Position numbers and translations under genes: made by a program | In this document: one piece after another, positions 12,901-28,600 of the stretch | Position numbering within the stretch: the stretch's first letter is position 1 | Layout: every line of letters starts with the position of its first letter | The notes under the pieces: generated by a model | The model's input: only the letters and a program-made list of their open reading frames with translations | Database searches by the model: none | What the model was told of the DNA's origin: nothing | Assembly (NCBI RefSeq): GCF_024763615.1 | Contig: NC_077222.1 | Coordinates: 48,484,001 to 48,548,000, forward strand | Reading direction: 5' to 3' | Length of the DNA stretch: 64,000 nucleotides | Source of the DNA: Phlebotomus papatasi | Taxonomy: Eukaryota > Arthropoda > Insecta > Diptera > Psychodidae

Positions 12901-15900
12901 NNNNNNNNNNNNNNNNNNNNNNNNNNNNNNNNNNNNNNNNNNNNNNNNNNNNNNNNNNNNNNNNNNNNNNNNNNNNNNNNNNNNNNNNNNNNNNNNNNNN
13001 NNNNNNNNNNNNNNNNNNNNNNNNNNNNNNNNNNNNNNNNNNNNNNNNNNNNNNNNNNNNNNNNNNNNNNNNNNNNNNNNNNNNNNNNNNNNNNNNNNNN
13101 NNNNNNNNNNNNNNNNNNNNNNNNNNNNNNNNNNNNNNNNNNNNNNNNNNNNNNNNNNNNNNNNNNNNNNNNNNNNNNNNNNNNNNNNNNNNNNNNNNNN
13201 NNNNNNNNNNNNNNNNNNNNNNNNNTTAGATTAAATCTTTCGCTAGATTCTGTAAAAATTTGTATTTCCTTTGAAATGCACCTTTATTTTTTTTATGTTG
13301 TTCAATATAAAAAAAAAATCAGACAAAACAGTTAAGAATAAATCCCATTCTGTTGAAAATACCACTTCAATTTTAATAACAAAAATGTTAAGAATGGAAT
13401 AAATATTTTTGAGTGCATACAGAGCCATTTTTGAATGATTACAAAATATGAGGCGCAAAAGTTTTTTCTATGACACGCGAGTCATGCCTCTTCGCTTATC
13501 ATATTTGCAAATTCTACCACATTAATTGTATAAGAGGTGTAATATTTTTTGTTTTTCAAATTTAAAAGTATTTTTACACTTTAAATTTGAATATTTTTTC
13601 ACATAGAAATTTACTCAGTCTACATAATGCAAACGTTGCAATTCCAATTTTTAAATAAATATATAAAATATGAAAGACCATGTATACATGAAAAATTTAG
13701 GGCATGTCCATTTCATATAAAACAAGTTGTCTGTTTAACTTAAAGTATTGTGAATAATTAATGTAACATGAGGCATAAATTAATTCACAATTAATTATTC
13801 AAAAATAACTATCTGGAATCTGGATGAATAATTGCATCTCCACTTGGAATCGTAGATTTAAAATTCATTTTATTTTATTTATTACTAAAAATGAGAACAC
13901 TCTCTATTAAGCTATATGGATGGAGGGAGAATGCAATAAAAGTAACACTTTAATTCCCATAAAAAGTCATATTTCAATTTCTAGAAGTAAAAAAAAAAGA
14001 ATCCACTTGGGAAAAGGTTCTTCAGGCATATACACGAAAAGATGAAGAAAAATGATGAAATAAGAAAATATGCTGAAAGTATACTTACATCTAAGACATT
14101 CTTTATAGTCACTTCAGACTGGGATGATCGGATGAAGTAAGAGACCGCCTCAAGTGCATTGATAGCTAATGTTGTATTATCTTTCACTTGTCTAACAGTG
14201 TAGAGAACAATAGTGAGTGCAGTTTGATTTGACGTTGGTTTATCAAATATATCCTCCAGCTCCGACATCACTACTCGTGATTTCAAGTTGTGTTTCAGCG
14301 TGTCCGTCTACGGTTACAGCAAAAACAAAAAAAAACTTAAAAATAATCATTTTTATTAAAAAAAATATATATATAAGACAAGATTTTCCTGAAGAAAATT
14401 ATGAATAATCAAAATCATGTTCTCACCATAGAACACACTCATGCCATTAACTGAATTAAAATTTATTCATCATGAATTGATTTCAATTGCTGAAAAGCCG
14501 TCTGAATTACAAGAGTCTTGCAATTAATGCATAAAGATTGGAGAGACGCTCTTGTAAATGAATTATTCATTGAACTTTTTGCAAGTTCAAAATTTATTAA
14601 TTCAATCATATCAAGCTTAAATTCCTCGATGCTTAATTACATTTCAATTACTTTTCCATTCATTCTGCATGTACTTTGTGGGTTTTCCTGCACTTCTCAT
14701 CAGAGTCTCTCAATTCGACTTTCACAGACCAGTAGAAAATACACTTGATTCCTTTTTTTTATATGTATATAACATTACTTCACCATAATGATGATCCATT
14801 AAAATTCACTTCTCATTCGCATTTATTTCAAGGAGCTAGGTATTACATTGTGCGCTACCACAATTTTCAGCATTATTCTCACACTTTCAAGCGCACCACT
14901 TGATTTTAGAAGCCAGTTTCACTACCGCAAATATTTATCTTACAGGAAGTTCACATTACAAAATGAAAAAGAAGTTCTTTTTTTTTTAGAAAATCATTCA
15001 AGCTATTTTTACGCTTTTTTTTTGCTTGATTTTTTCTCTTCCAAAGCTAAAATGCAACGATGTGCAGTTTGCACCAATTTTACCACATTCTCTCCTATAT
15101 ATTATCGAGAGAATTGGTTCTGTTCAAGAGTCAACATCTGCTTCTCATCATTACCAAATTAACTATAAGTATACACTTGAGTAGGATATAGAAAAAAAAG
15201 CAAATGCTGCAAAAATCGCTTATACAACTGTTTATTGCACTTACTTGATTTCGTACACTCTTCACCAGTGCCTCAACCTGCCGTCCTGACCCAAACACCT
15301 GCAGGACCCCATTGTGCAGATCATCATTTCCATATAAACCTGCGTATATAGATACAAAAATCAACTTAAGTGAATGTTCTTGTAAATACAAGTTCTCAAG
15401 GAAAATGATTCATGTTTGAGAAAATCGAACGAATCATTTGTGGACAGTTTTAGGGACAGAATTGTGAGAAATGTACATTATGATGCGTACACTATGTAGA
15501 AAAAGTATGCACACATTGCATTTTCATTGAATTGTTTTTATTTAATTGCTAATTTATTTACTTGTTAATTAGAAAGCAATTAATAAGTCTTAATGGAATT
15601 AATGGCTTAATAATAAAATTACCAAGCACATTATTTAAAAGAAAATTTATCATTCATAAATTATACAAATCGATGTTAAAATGATTTTAACCCTTTAACG
15701 ACGAGACACTTTTCACGAACTGAAAACCTACAATAAAAATTAAACTGAGAAACATAATCAATGATAAGTCTTACATCTAACCTTGGAAAGTGTAATAGAG
15801 TCTGATTCGGTGTATTTTGTGCTTCTATGAACGACAGGGACAAAAATAGCCCAAAAATTTAAGCAATTTTTCTGACAATAACCGAATAATATTTTTCGCT

Positions 15901-16574
15901 TTAATGAAAAATATTACGTATAAGTATTGCAGTTTTTATTGCCAAAAGGGTTTTGCTTAAAAAAAATTGGAAGTGTAAAAAATAAATAAAATCAATTATG
16001 AATTTGAGAATATAAAAATTCGCCATTTTTGAGCTTAAATATTTACTACACAGCAAATAGCTAGACTTGCAAAAAATATTCCAGATTCCTTCAACCTTCT
16101 ACTTTACAATTATGTACAGACATAAAAAAAACTTTAGGTAGTCAGGAAAAATTATTTTCTGTATGGGACACCGGTGTCCCAATCGTCCTTAAAGGGTTAA
16201 ATCGAAGGCCATATAATATGGAAAAGATGTGTACACCATCTTTAACTGAGATCCTTTACAATCAGCTTCTGTGGTCCGAGGTGAAATGCGACGTCGTCAT
16301 AACAGGCTCAAAATTTGCATGTACACATTTTGACACTCATAGATTGCGAATATCAAACTCGCCAAAAAACTGATTTTCGTGGTCGTCCCCCATAAGCTTA
16401 AGGAATCTCAGACTCATTACTAGGGGACCTTGGAGTGCTTGTAACTAAGAATGTGTAAAAATTCGACTATGAGCAGAGAGGCAAAAAATCGCGTCAACCA
16501 AACTGTTTTTTCGGCGGTCGAAAAGAATAAAATTGGCTCGAGGCAATTTTTATCCCGAAAATTCAACTCACGGA

Positions 16575-16641
<67 letters not shown>

Positions 16642-19600
16642 GGAATGAAATTCAAATTTAATTATTGGTTTAATCTTTCTTTTTTTTAATAAAATAATGC
16701 AAGTGACATTTCTCTCTACAATTGGGCGTATTCCCGAATTGCTCACAGCTCAGTTTGAGCTAGCCATTCTCATTTTTCTCTCACAATGCTTAAAACCGCG
16801 CAAGTTGGACAGATCAGTGTTTTTCCTGTTTCTTTTTCTTTACAATTTTATGTGAAAAGATTTTGTTATGAGGTGTTTCTTATCATACATTTGATGAATA
16901 ATTTACCATGGCATATACAACCTACGAAAGAGCATTTCCACCGTTTTGCTCTGCAGGTTGGGCACCAACGCTAAGACGGCGGTGGACGCAAAGTCACAAA
17001 CATCTCACAAAAATCTTATGGTAGCGCGCTATTAAGACATTGTTGATGAAATAAATGATCTATCTATCTATCTATCTATCTTTTTACACATTCTGAGTTG
17101 CAAGAACCCCGATTTACACACATTTATAGGTCACCTGTAAAGAATCTCAGCTACCATAAGTTTATCTGGCAGGTTATCTGGGCTTATCACTATTTTCTAA
17201 TAGCTCCTCGCCACTTTCAAAATTTATATGAATGAAAAACCTTATACACCTGTACACCACGTATAACCGTAAAATCTTCCCCTCACTTTAAATCCATTGT
17301 AGTGAGTGTAGTGTAGTGTATCTTAATGACTTTGAAAAAAAATATATAAATTAATAGGGCCGTAAGTGCATTTATTTTGAATTTAAAATACAAAGCGCGA
17401 ATCACTTTTTTTTCAAATGTAAAGAATCTCAGCTAAAACATTCCCACATATGTTATGATTTCGATCATTGACCAAATTTAAAATTAAAGTTGTCAAAGTC
17501 ACACCCGTATTGTGTTGTGTGTGTGTGTGTGTGCAAAATTTGGAAATGCCAACATATTGGAAAGCTTCTGAATTAAACAATTTACAAAACAAATAAAAAT
17601 CGTCAACTGCAATTGGTTTTTGAAATGTTAACCCTTTTATTGTTAGGAAATTTTAAAATTCACTCCTATAAATCCTTAATTTTGAAGTGTTAAATATTTA
17701 GTTATAAAATTAAGAAATTTCTTTTCTCAATAATAACATTTTATATTAATCTCAATATTGTTAACTACAATACGGACACGAAGTTATTTTTTAAAACTGT
17801 TTTAAAAAAAAAAATTAAAATAAAAAACCCGGGAGAGTTAAAGAACTTTAAGGAATTGGTGTAAAGTCGCCAGGACAGGAAGGTTTTACACGAAATGCCC
17901 AAACCCTTAATGGCCTCTATACATTATGAGACGTTTTGGTGAAAATGGTGCATTTTGAAGTTAATCGCTTGCACGTGTGCACGTAAATCGCGGAAAAAGT
18001 GTCAAGATGCTGCATTTGGGCAAAAAATTCAATGTGTAAGTGTAGAGGCCATAAAGAAATGTTGCAACCATCGAAGTAAGGAAGTATACAAAAAAAGCAA
18101 CACACAGAACTATAGTAATATCCTATTCCTTCATGTCTACACCAGAATAGAGACAGGAAAATTCCTAATTCCACTCACAATCTTGGCGAATTTGAACGGA
18201 TGCAGTAAATTTTGCAGTATTTTGCTAATGTAATATTTAAATATTGGCAGAATTTAGATAATGATTAGTAAAAATGAAAGTTGCTAAGCTCTGGGATTAT
18301 TAGAAATCTTTAGAAATCAATAATCTTAGTTAACAGATAGATATAGATAGCTATCAATTTTATCATCAATCAATTAAGAGTGCAATACATATAACTTTGT
18401 GTTAAATGTGTTATCCTGCGGTTAGCTGAGTGTTGATAGCCAACCTACTCCGAGGTAAAAGCGTGAAAGACTCCATATCGTATTGTATATGCCAAAGAAG
18501 TCCAAAATTATTATTACAAATCAAGAGTTTTACAATGCTTTATCATTTGCACAGATTAACAAAAAGAAACAGAAAAAATGCTAAATTACCTACTTTCCGC
18601 GATTTTAAGTATTGTGAGAGAATGAATGTCTAGCTCTAACTTATCTTTTTATTAATATAAAAAAATAAAAAAAAAATGTTTCGATGAATTAAAAGTTTAA
18701 TTAAATATTAAGGTAAAATTTTTATAATCTAAAACTTTTGACGCTCAATTCGATTTTTTAATACTGATTTTCATTCCATGATAATGATTTTAAATTTCAA
18801 AGTCCCTCTACATTTTAGATTCTTCAAGAAAAAGTTATAAAACAAATATTTGAATTAACTGTTATTATAATTATAAATTTTAAAACTGATCGCGAAAATT
18901 CGAATTAAAAAATCGAGTTAATTTTAATATTAATCTTAATATATTAAATATCTAATAATTTTTAAAAGATATGTATAAAATCAAAAGTTATCTCGCACAC
19001 TTTCTCTCTTAACTTAATCTTAAGATAGGGTGGAATAACCGGCTATCGCCATGTTTAGGAAAAAATTAAATTCATTTAATCATAACTTTTGAATCCTTGT
19101 TACAAGATAAGTCAAATTTGACACAAAGTTACTTAGATGTATTGGCTCTAGATACGTGAAAACAATAATCCTAGAACATAACGCTGGACTACTTAAAAAA
19201 CTGATTTTTATTAATAATGCAAAAATAACCATTTCGTCGCCACTTTTTACCACTTTTCGCCAGTTTTGTAAAATTTGTAACCACTTCTCGCCACCCACTT
19301 GAAAAGAACCACACTCGGTTATTTTAGGCAATGCTATGGAAAGAATACATTCACCATTTCTCTTTCCTTGTGATCACTTTATTATTACTCTCTTTAAATG
19401 ATTTTTCTTCACTTTTATTTGAGAAATCAAATTATGGGGCTTTTGCAGAAAGTAAACAATGCAGATTTGACAACTGAAAATGTACGAAGTGAAGTTAGCG
19501 TCGCCTATTGAAAAGATATGGCGACAGGTAGTAAAATCAATTCCAGAATATTACCACTTCTCGCCATGCCTCATTTTTATACACAAATAATATAAAATGA

Positions 19601-22600
19601 AATATTAATTGACTAAATACAAATTTTATGTATTCCACAAGTACAATTAAATATTCAATAGACAAATTATTTACCCAAATAGGTATTTTTGGCCTGATGA
19701 AAATTTGACGACACTTAGTACATTTGGTAAGAGATGTTGGATTCGATGCACTTGCTTAAAATATTGCTCTAAAAAGTGATCAAAATCGTGAATCCAAAAC
19801 GAATAATTATTATTTTTCGATTCTATGCGTAGAAGCAGAAACGATACAAAAAAATTGCGACTCATTTATTTCATAAATTGCGAAAAATAGCGATTTCAAT
19901 GTAAGTGGCGAGAAGTGGGGCACTGGCGAGAACTGGTGATTCCACCCTATATAAAGAAACTAGCATTATAAGTATCTTGGAATACTTATAAGTATCTACT
20001 TGGCGTAGTTCACAGTTCCTATGCCATTAAGCTTCAATGGTTCAACCAGCAATGGACTTTATTCGTGAATGAATGAAGAAGTATTTCGGGCCTGTTGGAT
20101 ACCATTGCAACACTGAAGCGTCTGACCACCCCGAAATTAGTAGAGTATCAAGATTATCTTAAGGTCGTTCTGATACTGTTTATCCAGGTCCAGGCTCGTG
20201 AAGACGTGATTTTTCAGGAAAGCAACGACTTTTGCAAATGTTTTATGAGAAAAACTGAAAGTTCTTAATTATTCACTACATTTTTTTGATTTCAAGCTAA
20301 TAGAAAACTTATAGGCGATGCTATAGCCGGTAAAATTTTAAGGGATTCCGACGACTTTAGGGCTAAAATTATCATAAAACGAGTGAATAGGGATATAAGA
20401 CATGGGATGCTTTAAAAACTAGATATTATCATATTAATATAACAGATCGCATCCAGAATTATAAAAAAAATATTTTTGACTTTCTATTGAAAAATTTAAA
20501 AGTAAATTTAATTAAATTGCGCTCTAATTTTGACCAACTATGCATAATCTTATACATGCACGGATGGTTCAGGATGAGCACGGTTAACTTCAGTAAAAAA
20601 TATTCTTACACAAATCTGTTTTGTACGAAAAATATATAGGCTGATGCAAAGGCAGCCAAAATCCTGAAAGCCAAAATCCCAAAAGCCAAAATCCCGAACG
20701 ACAAAATTCCGAAAGGACAAAAATTCCAAAAACAAAATCCTGAAAGCCAAGTTCCCGAATGTTCAAAATCCTGAAAGGGATGATATTATATGGAGGAAAA
20801 TGTTTAGAATAATTTTAAAAAACACAGAAAATTTCCCTGTGCCTCCAGCAAGCGCGGGTGCAATCGTGGGAGCAGCTATGATACTTTTAAGAATTCGGGA
20901 TTTTGGCTTTTTGGATTTTGGCCCATTCGGGATTTTGGCTTTTTGGATTTTGGCGTTCGGGATTTTGGCTTTCGGGATTTTAGCTTCAGGGATTTTGACC
21001 GGGACCCACAGGCTGATCGTATCTACAATCTACACACCATTCACTTTTTGCTAGTTTCTTAATTTAATTTCCCGTAAATTAAATGAAATTACAGACATAA
21101 TAGAAATATTTTAATAATAGGGAACCTGGGACTTCATTGGGATGTGCGATTTTTTCGCATATTTCTAAAGGAATCTGGACGTAGTCATAATTTAATTTAA
21201 ATCCACAATTGTTTTGTCTACGAGGAAGACCAGTTTCCTTTAAAAATATGCAAAAAAAATCGTATATCATATATATGAAGTTCCATAGCTTAAATTTTTT
21301 TTAAGCTACTCTTTTCAATTTAAAAAGCTTATTTTTCAATTTTGCTGTGGTCACTTTTAAGATTCAATATATTTAGCATAAAAACCATTAATATACTTTA
21401 TCAATATATTCTAATAATAAATATATATTTAAAAAACAATAAATTTTCCAACAAATATATGTTTAAGAGATAATATCATCTTGGCAACTACCGTCTTAAA
21501 ACTTATGGCAAGAAGTGTATTATATATAGGGGAAGTGTCCAATCTTCTACTTGTATGTATAATATTTATTTTGACTCACCTAGTCCAATGGCACAACCAC
21601 AAAGTATCGTTACAATGAGTAATGTACATTTCTGACATGCATTAGATGTGCCTCGTCGTGGTTTTCTATCACAACACCTCGTCAGCAAATACAGCAGGAG
21701 TCCAATCAGTGAGACAATCAATACTGCAGCCGGTATTGACGCCAATATTCCCAAACTCTGTAAAAAAAAAGAATAAAAAAGCGTAGCATTAGCATGAGAA
21801 AAAATTGGATATATTGCGGGAAATTTAATATATACTTTAAAATACTACCGACTGATGGTTTTTCAGCAAAATTACTTCAAGACTAAAGTTCATAATTTAA
21901 TTTAAGCGCCTCACAATTTATAGCGTCTGCTACTGAAATGGCAATTTGACTTGCCAATATAATCACTATACTATATACTTATGTATGAAAATTCGTTATA
22001 TTGGCTGGAGTATGTATTGTGCTTTTTAATTACATTCCTCCATCATGACAAAAAGGACACATGCAAATTTTTGGCTAAATTTTCCAGCTTTATAATGAAA
22101 TCAGTGATGGAAGTAAACTCTCTACACAGTTAGTGATTTTATCACCACAATTCACCAGCATAATTTTCCATAAATTAATTTTAAACCATAATGATTTAAT
22201 ATGCATTTTACATGTTGCGTAAAATTCTCCCAAAACATTTCTATATATAGATTTACTAAAAACGACCTTTTGATGCGAAAACACTATATATATATATATA
22301 CCAAATATAATATTTTAGCTCCATCAATCATTGTAATATACGACGAGATGTGTCACAGATCGCAAAATCTAATATACTCTGATTGAATTTCAGGAAAAAT
22401 CAAATTGCATTGAGATTACTGCATTTGACTGATATTGCCGTATAAATTATTATCATGTTGCACTGCATTGCATTTCAACCATGTATAATGTAAGTAATGC
22501 AATAATTTAGACATATTTGGCAACTGTAATGCTATAATGTTGATGTTGAATTAAATATTTCAACTATTTAGAATTATTCGCAATATACTTAATTAGATAT

Positions 22601-25600
22601 GTGTATGGGTTTGAAACTTTTGTCTTTTTGCCTGAAAATTGTATATTATTAGTTTGCTAAATTGCGTTTAATTGCTCACTATGGTTGAAGATTTTAATTG
22701 TAGAACAAAAAATATCACATGAGATTACGTAGAAGTGAAAACAATATTTAATTGGGGTATTAGCCCTAGTTTAACCCTTTAAGGACGATTGGAACACCGG
22801 TGTCCCATAAAGAAAATAATTTTTCCTGACTACCTAAAGTTATTTTTTTCTTATGTCTGTACATTATTGTAAAGTAGAAGGTTGAAGGAATCTAGGATAT
22901 TTTTTGCAAGTCTCTAGCTATTTGCTATGTAGTAAATATTTAAGCTCAAAAATGGCGAATTTTTAAATTTTCAAATTCATAATTAATTTTATTTATTTTT
23001 TATACTTCCAATTTTTTTTAAGTGAAACCCTTTTGGCAATAAAAACTACAATACTCACACGTAATATTTTCCATTAAAGCGAAAAATATTATTCATTGGG
23101 ATTGTCAAAAAAATTAGTTTAAGTAATTTTTCTGACAATACCAATGAATAATATTTTTGTTTGATTTATGAATATTTGAATAATAATAAAACTTTTGGAC
23201 TATTTTTGTCCCTATTGTTAATAGAAGCACAAAATATATCGAATCAGATTCTATTGGACTTTCCAAGGTTAGATGTAAAACTTATCATTGATTATGTTTC
23301 TCAGTTTAATTTTTATTGTTGATTTTCAGCCCGTAAAAACTGTCTCGTCGTTAAAGGGTTAAAGTAAGACAGCACAGGGCTGTGTTGAATGGAAATTTAA
23401 ATTTAAAAGTCTGTAATAAAAATAGTAAAATAGTCTGTGGTGCTTTTCTCGTGATTACTGATTTGATAAAAATAATTGTATCGCACTACCAGAAAGACGA
23501 AAAAAACATGTCACTTTTTTTCAAAGTGAACCCACCGTGGGATTCCTTTGAAGAACAGATTTGTTTACTCTTTGGTTTGTTTTTGGAATACTTTTCCTAA
23601 GTTATTTATTTATACACTTATTACATTTTTAGGAAGTTTTTAATAACTGCATGAAAAGCTCACTGTCGAATGAAGCTCATATGCAAACTTATTCCATTCT
23701 ATCGCATACGAAAATTTGATTAAAATTCTATGCGTTTTAGCCGACAAAAGAGGAAGGTGGTATGTTGCCTATGTTGCAGTGTGGTGACTATAACGTATCC
23801 AAATACCATTTGTTTACTACGTCAACATTAATTAATGTCTATCATCTCTATTTAATCAATTTCGGCACCGGATGGTAATTTTTCTTCAGCTTCTTTGGTT
23901 TTTCTTTTCAGCTTCATGAAGCTCTAGTGATATATTTTCCTCCACAACTTCCACATTTTTAAAAATAGCAAAAAAAAACAAATTCAAATGCATGTCACGT
24001 CTTTTACTGTACGTACCATTATGGCCCTAGGTTCAGTGAACAACCCCACAGAATACATGTATATAGGTAAGTTCTCAACAGTGCTATTTACATATATAAC
24101 TAAAATTAAACTGACTTTGTGATTTTGTCTCTATCCTCTGGGCATTTATGCATCCGCTTTCCAACACACAGTTTTTTTTCCTCTCCTTTTTTTATCCTGA
24201 CTTCTAATTTTATTTTTTTTTGTATACTCTCTCTCTCTCTCCATATATATACATCATTTAAAAAAATGGTGTGAATTCTTTGTCATGAAAATTTTCAAGA
24301 TCAAACGCTCAATGTTGAACTTTATTCACACACTCAACAAAAACAAGAAAATCACCCAAAAATTCATAACACAATTGTTTGCATACAAATATCTCTTGAA
24401 ACATTCTAATTTATCTCACTTTCATTTCCTCACTCGCAACAATCTTTGAGCACAATTATTGACTCTTTCTCATGAAAAGCAGCATTTCAGCTGTCACATC
24501 ACATATTCTGCAAATTTCCGTTTATGCTACAAATCTTCCACCCACATGGATTTTCTAAATCAGACCAACAGTGACACAAGATGAACAAGACTAGGTTATT
24601 ATTATACTCTCATTGTACATCATATGGCTGAGCTATATACCGGAATGTGGGTTCTACAAGAACAAAACAATGCTTTTTTTCTCTATACCTCTGAAGAGAA
24701 ATGGAATAGACAAACATTTCCAGTAATTACTATATTTCACATATCACAATTTCAAAGAAAATCATTGCACAAAGTGTCTATATATATATAGAAAACATGA
24801 AGTTGTTTGATTCATAAACTTTAATGATATTAAATCAATATTAATTAGAAAAATATTATTCACTTTATTATGCCCAACGCGCAATAAATTTTGTTTGTAA
24901 ACATGTTTTCAAAATTTCATATGAGAGAGAGCAAGATGACTGATCTCGAACTCATTCACTCTCATTGAAATGTCAAAAACATGTTTACAAAACAAAAGTT
25001 ATTATGCGTTGGGCATTATACACTGTTTTATGACAAAAACTTTTAAGATTGCTATATACATAATATACTTGTTCATCTTTGAGAAAGCTCAAAATTATTT
25101 ACATTAAAGAAAATTGGTATGTTTGAAAAAGAAACTAAATGAAAATGCAAATTTGTGAACTAAATTGAAATTCAACATGCATTTTTGGATGTTGTAAAAG
25201 TTTTCTTTGCTAAAATTAACTTTAAATTTGCAAATTTGTTGTTGAATTTTTTTTTAGTAAGAACTTGCAGAAGAAAAGTTTGCATAAAGTTCTTTTAATT
25301 AGAAAAACTTCATTATTTTAAATACTCCCTCTAGATTGGATATTATTTAAATGCTGGATTTTCGCATAAGAAAAAAAGTCGATAGTAAGTAATTCTGTAT
25401 ATCTCGTGTTTGGAAAAAAAGTAGGTATCTTAATCAAAGTGGTCTCGCTCATAAGAAAAATCAACTTGACAGAAAGAATTCAATAAAGTTTCCTGTATCA
25501 ATGAACTCAAACAAAATACTCCTGATAATAAATTATCAAGTATAAGAAGAACAAAAATGCAATGAACAAGTGGTTCTATGAGACGTGACGTGAACTAGTT

Positions 25601-28600
25601 GAAATTGAATTTCGTAAAAATTATTTAAACAAAAGCTCTACTTCTGTGTTAAGAACTTGCACAACAAATTAGCATATTTTAGTGATTTTATGCATTAATG
25701 TTGGTAATTTCCGTACTTATTTTGCATCCCTCCGATTCACACTGTAGCATCATGGCAATTAACCAAACTACCGAAAAACTCCTCGGTCCCTCCATTTTCA
25801 GGAAACACACACACATGTGTTCACAGCATCCCTTCGAGAATAATGCAAGCACATATTTTATCTAGCACATTGCAGAATTTTTACGAAAAGCAATTGCACC
25901 CTCTAAAATGAGAAACAACACCATACCATTAAACTCAAATGAGCTATACTCTAAAGAAAGTTAGGGGTTGGTATAAAGTAGGTTTCAAAAAAAAAATGTC
26001 TTTTGATATTGAATATAATGGCTCTACAGAAAGATTAAGGTAATTGAAAATGATTTTATGAAAATATTTTATAAAAATATTGTATATTTGTAATTTTTTA
26101 TTAAACTTTTATGGTGTGCAGGTAATTTTGAAAAAAATCATATCCACTTAAAAATGTAACTTTAAAAGTAAACTGCTACACGCTACACTGCACATTAGAA
26201 CAAAATACATCAATCATTTTTTATTGCACTCTTGAAATACAATTCGATTCCAAATGAAAATGAAAATGAAAATTTGGCGTTTCATTGCTGAAAAAAGTTC
26301 GAAAAGTGTTTGTGATAGTTCTTTGGGTAGTATTCATTGAATTTTCTTGAATTATTTTCCAAAAACGTAATTCTTTCCTCATTCCATCGTTGACCAAACG
26401 AAATCCCACATAGAAAGAGCGAAGGTCTGTGGCCATGTAGTCCTTATGTTCCCAGAGAGGAACATTTCTAGTGATTGAAAAAGAGGAGTGATATGAGAGA
26501 TAGATGATGGTTCTAAAGTTCTTTTGAGGGTTCAAGTGAGGGGTTCTAGTCGTTCTGTTTTGTACTGACTAGTGAGATCTCCTCTGGAAGCTCTATTGTC
26601 TTTATTGATTGACCAAGTTAACAGAGATGCTGAAGAATTCGTCAATTTCTTCCTTTTATCCATGTTGGAATTTCGAGTATAGGATAGCTGTACTAAAATA
26701 CTCCTCAAATGACTTAATTTCCAAAAATTTTAGGAGAAAACACACAGAAACTGTTCCTCCAAGGCTTTGTTAAATCTCACTACTAGGTCCAACATTTCTA
26801 AAAAAAAAAAAAAAACAAACACTCTTCTTTTGTACTTTCGTTATCACAAAAATCTAATTAATACTTTACATTTTTTCCAGTAGTGAATCAACAAATTTTC
26901 ATGAAACAATTCTAAAAGGCACTTAAGAAATATATTAGGGAATGTCCAAAATCCTTGAAGTACGAGAAAGTGTCCATACTTCATACGATCTCAAGCTTCG
27001 TATAATGACTAATTTTTTCCACCAGGGAAATTTCTGGGGTGACAATATCTAAAATCGCGGATCGAAACTCATGATAGGAATTAAATATTCGTCCATGGAC
27101 ATTATAATAGACTTCGGAATCTAATTTTAAATTTAACAATGTTGTTGCTAATTAAATTAATATTTGAAATGGCAGTCAGTTAGATTTTAAAATAGTTCAA
27201 ATTTAGTGGAAGTACATTGGAATATGGGAATTTTTGGAAAGGACTATATTGAATAGACAGAGAATAGGCGTTCACCATTTTGTATTCATAGTTCATGAAG
27301 CAAGACATATATTTCGTCGGTTGCCTCAGCAACTGTGCTAACTGCATTTTGACAACTTTTCAGGAGACCATTTTTTTACTTTAATCACATTTTAATAAAA
27401 ATCAAACCCCGAATGAGTTATTTTATATTACAAATATCGAAAGACCATCAAGTAATCTGTCTATTAATGCAAAGAAATTGGAAAATAGTAGATTTTGCAC
27501 ACTAAAAATTAAGCATTTCCTAAAAGAATACACAATATGCAATTGTGCTAACTAACATCGTTGTTCAAAAGTCTATCTGCAATGTATGGAATTTTTGCAG
27601 ATAGCACAATTGTTTATCACAGTCAAAACCTAACAAGGAAAGAATTTTCTTTTTTTTTTATTCTATTGACTCCGTGTAGAGCAACATTTTATTGTCATTT
27701 AAAATTTACTCCAAAATTTATCTTACGAGTGTGTCTTCTTTTTATCAACACTATTTTGCTCTCATGTATCTCTGCAAAGTCTACAAACGGTTCCTCCTAA
27801 AAGTGTTACGTTAATCTGGAAGTGAAATATTTAGGAAATAAACGATCTCTGATATATAAAGAAGAAAGGGGATACTTTCACAAAGCTTAAGGATCACATG
27901 AGAATAAGCATGGAAAAAGGAAATTGGCACCAGATATGTGACAGGAATTTATAAAATTGTTCTGGCCATATTGAAAAAAAATATGGCAATTAAAAGTTCT
28001 AAATGATTATATTAAAAAAATACTTGATTATGAGATATCAATTTTATTTCTGACTTTTCATTTTGTTTATTTTATTCATTTTCAATTTCTGCACGTAGTA
28101 TCATCATTTTTTTTTCTTTTGAAAATTCATACACACAGAAAAATCAAAAATTCTTAAACAGAAACACCCAGGAATTTAATTTCAAATCCCATTCAATGAA
28201 TGCTAATGCCCTAATTTTAAATCCTTGATCATTTAGATTTAGTTGCAATTTGCAAATCTGTAGACATTTTTCATTTTCCAGCTAATGCTGAACATAAGTT
28301 CCCGGTGTCTAAGAGCAAGGGATTCTAGCCCATTTCTCTCACTCAGAGCTTCTGAACTTCGTCTCGCGGATTCACGTCCAATTTAAGTTCCCAGGTTTTC
28401 AAATAAGTTAAGTTCCCAGGTCCTAGTTCATAAATTTAGAGTCAAAATTTTTCTGTGTGTATGAAAATTTTATTTTCCTTCTCCGTTAGCTGTTATTATA
28501 TTACATTCCAGCTTTCCTGTACTTTATGCGTCGATTTTGGACCCATGATTCGGGACGAGATCTCTTTTTTACACGCTATGTCAAGATTTTCTAAAATAAA

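Noticed and set aside
12654..13229. 191-codon frame
   Set aside because: Almost entirely unknown bases in the assembly gap.
16200..16560. GC-richer patch after family A copy 1, possibly an exon
   Set aside because: No frame with family resemblance and not needed for tweety phase continuity.
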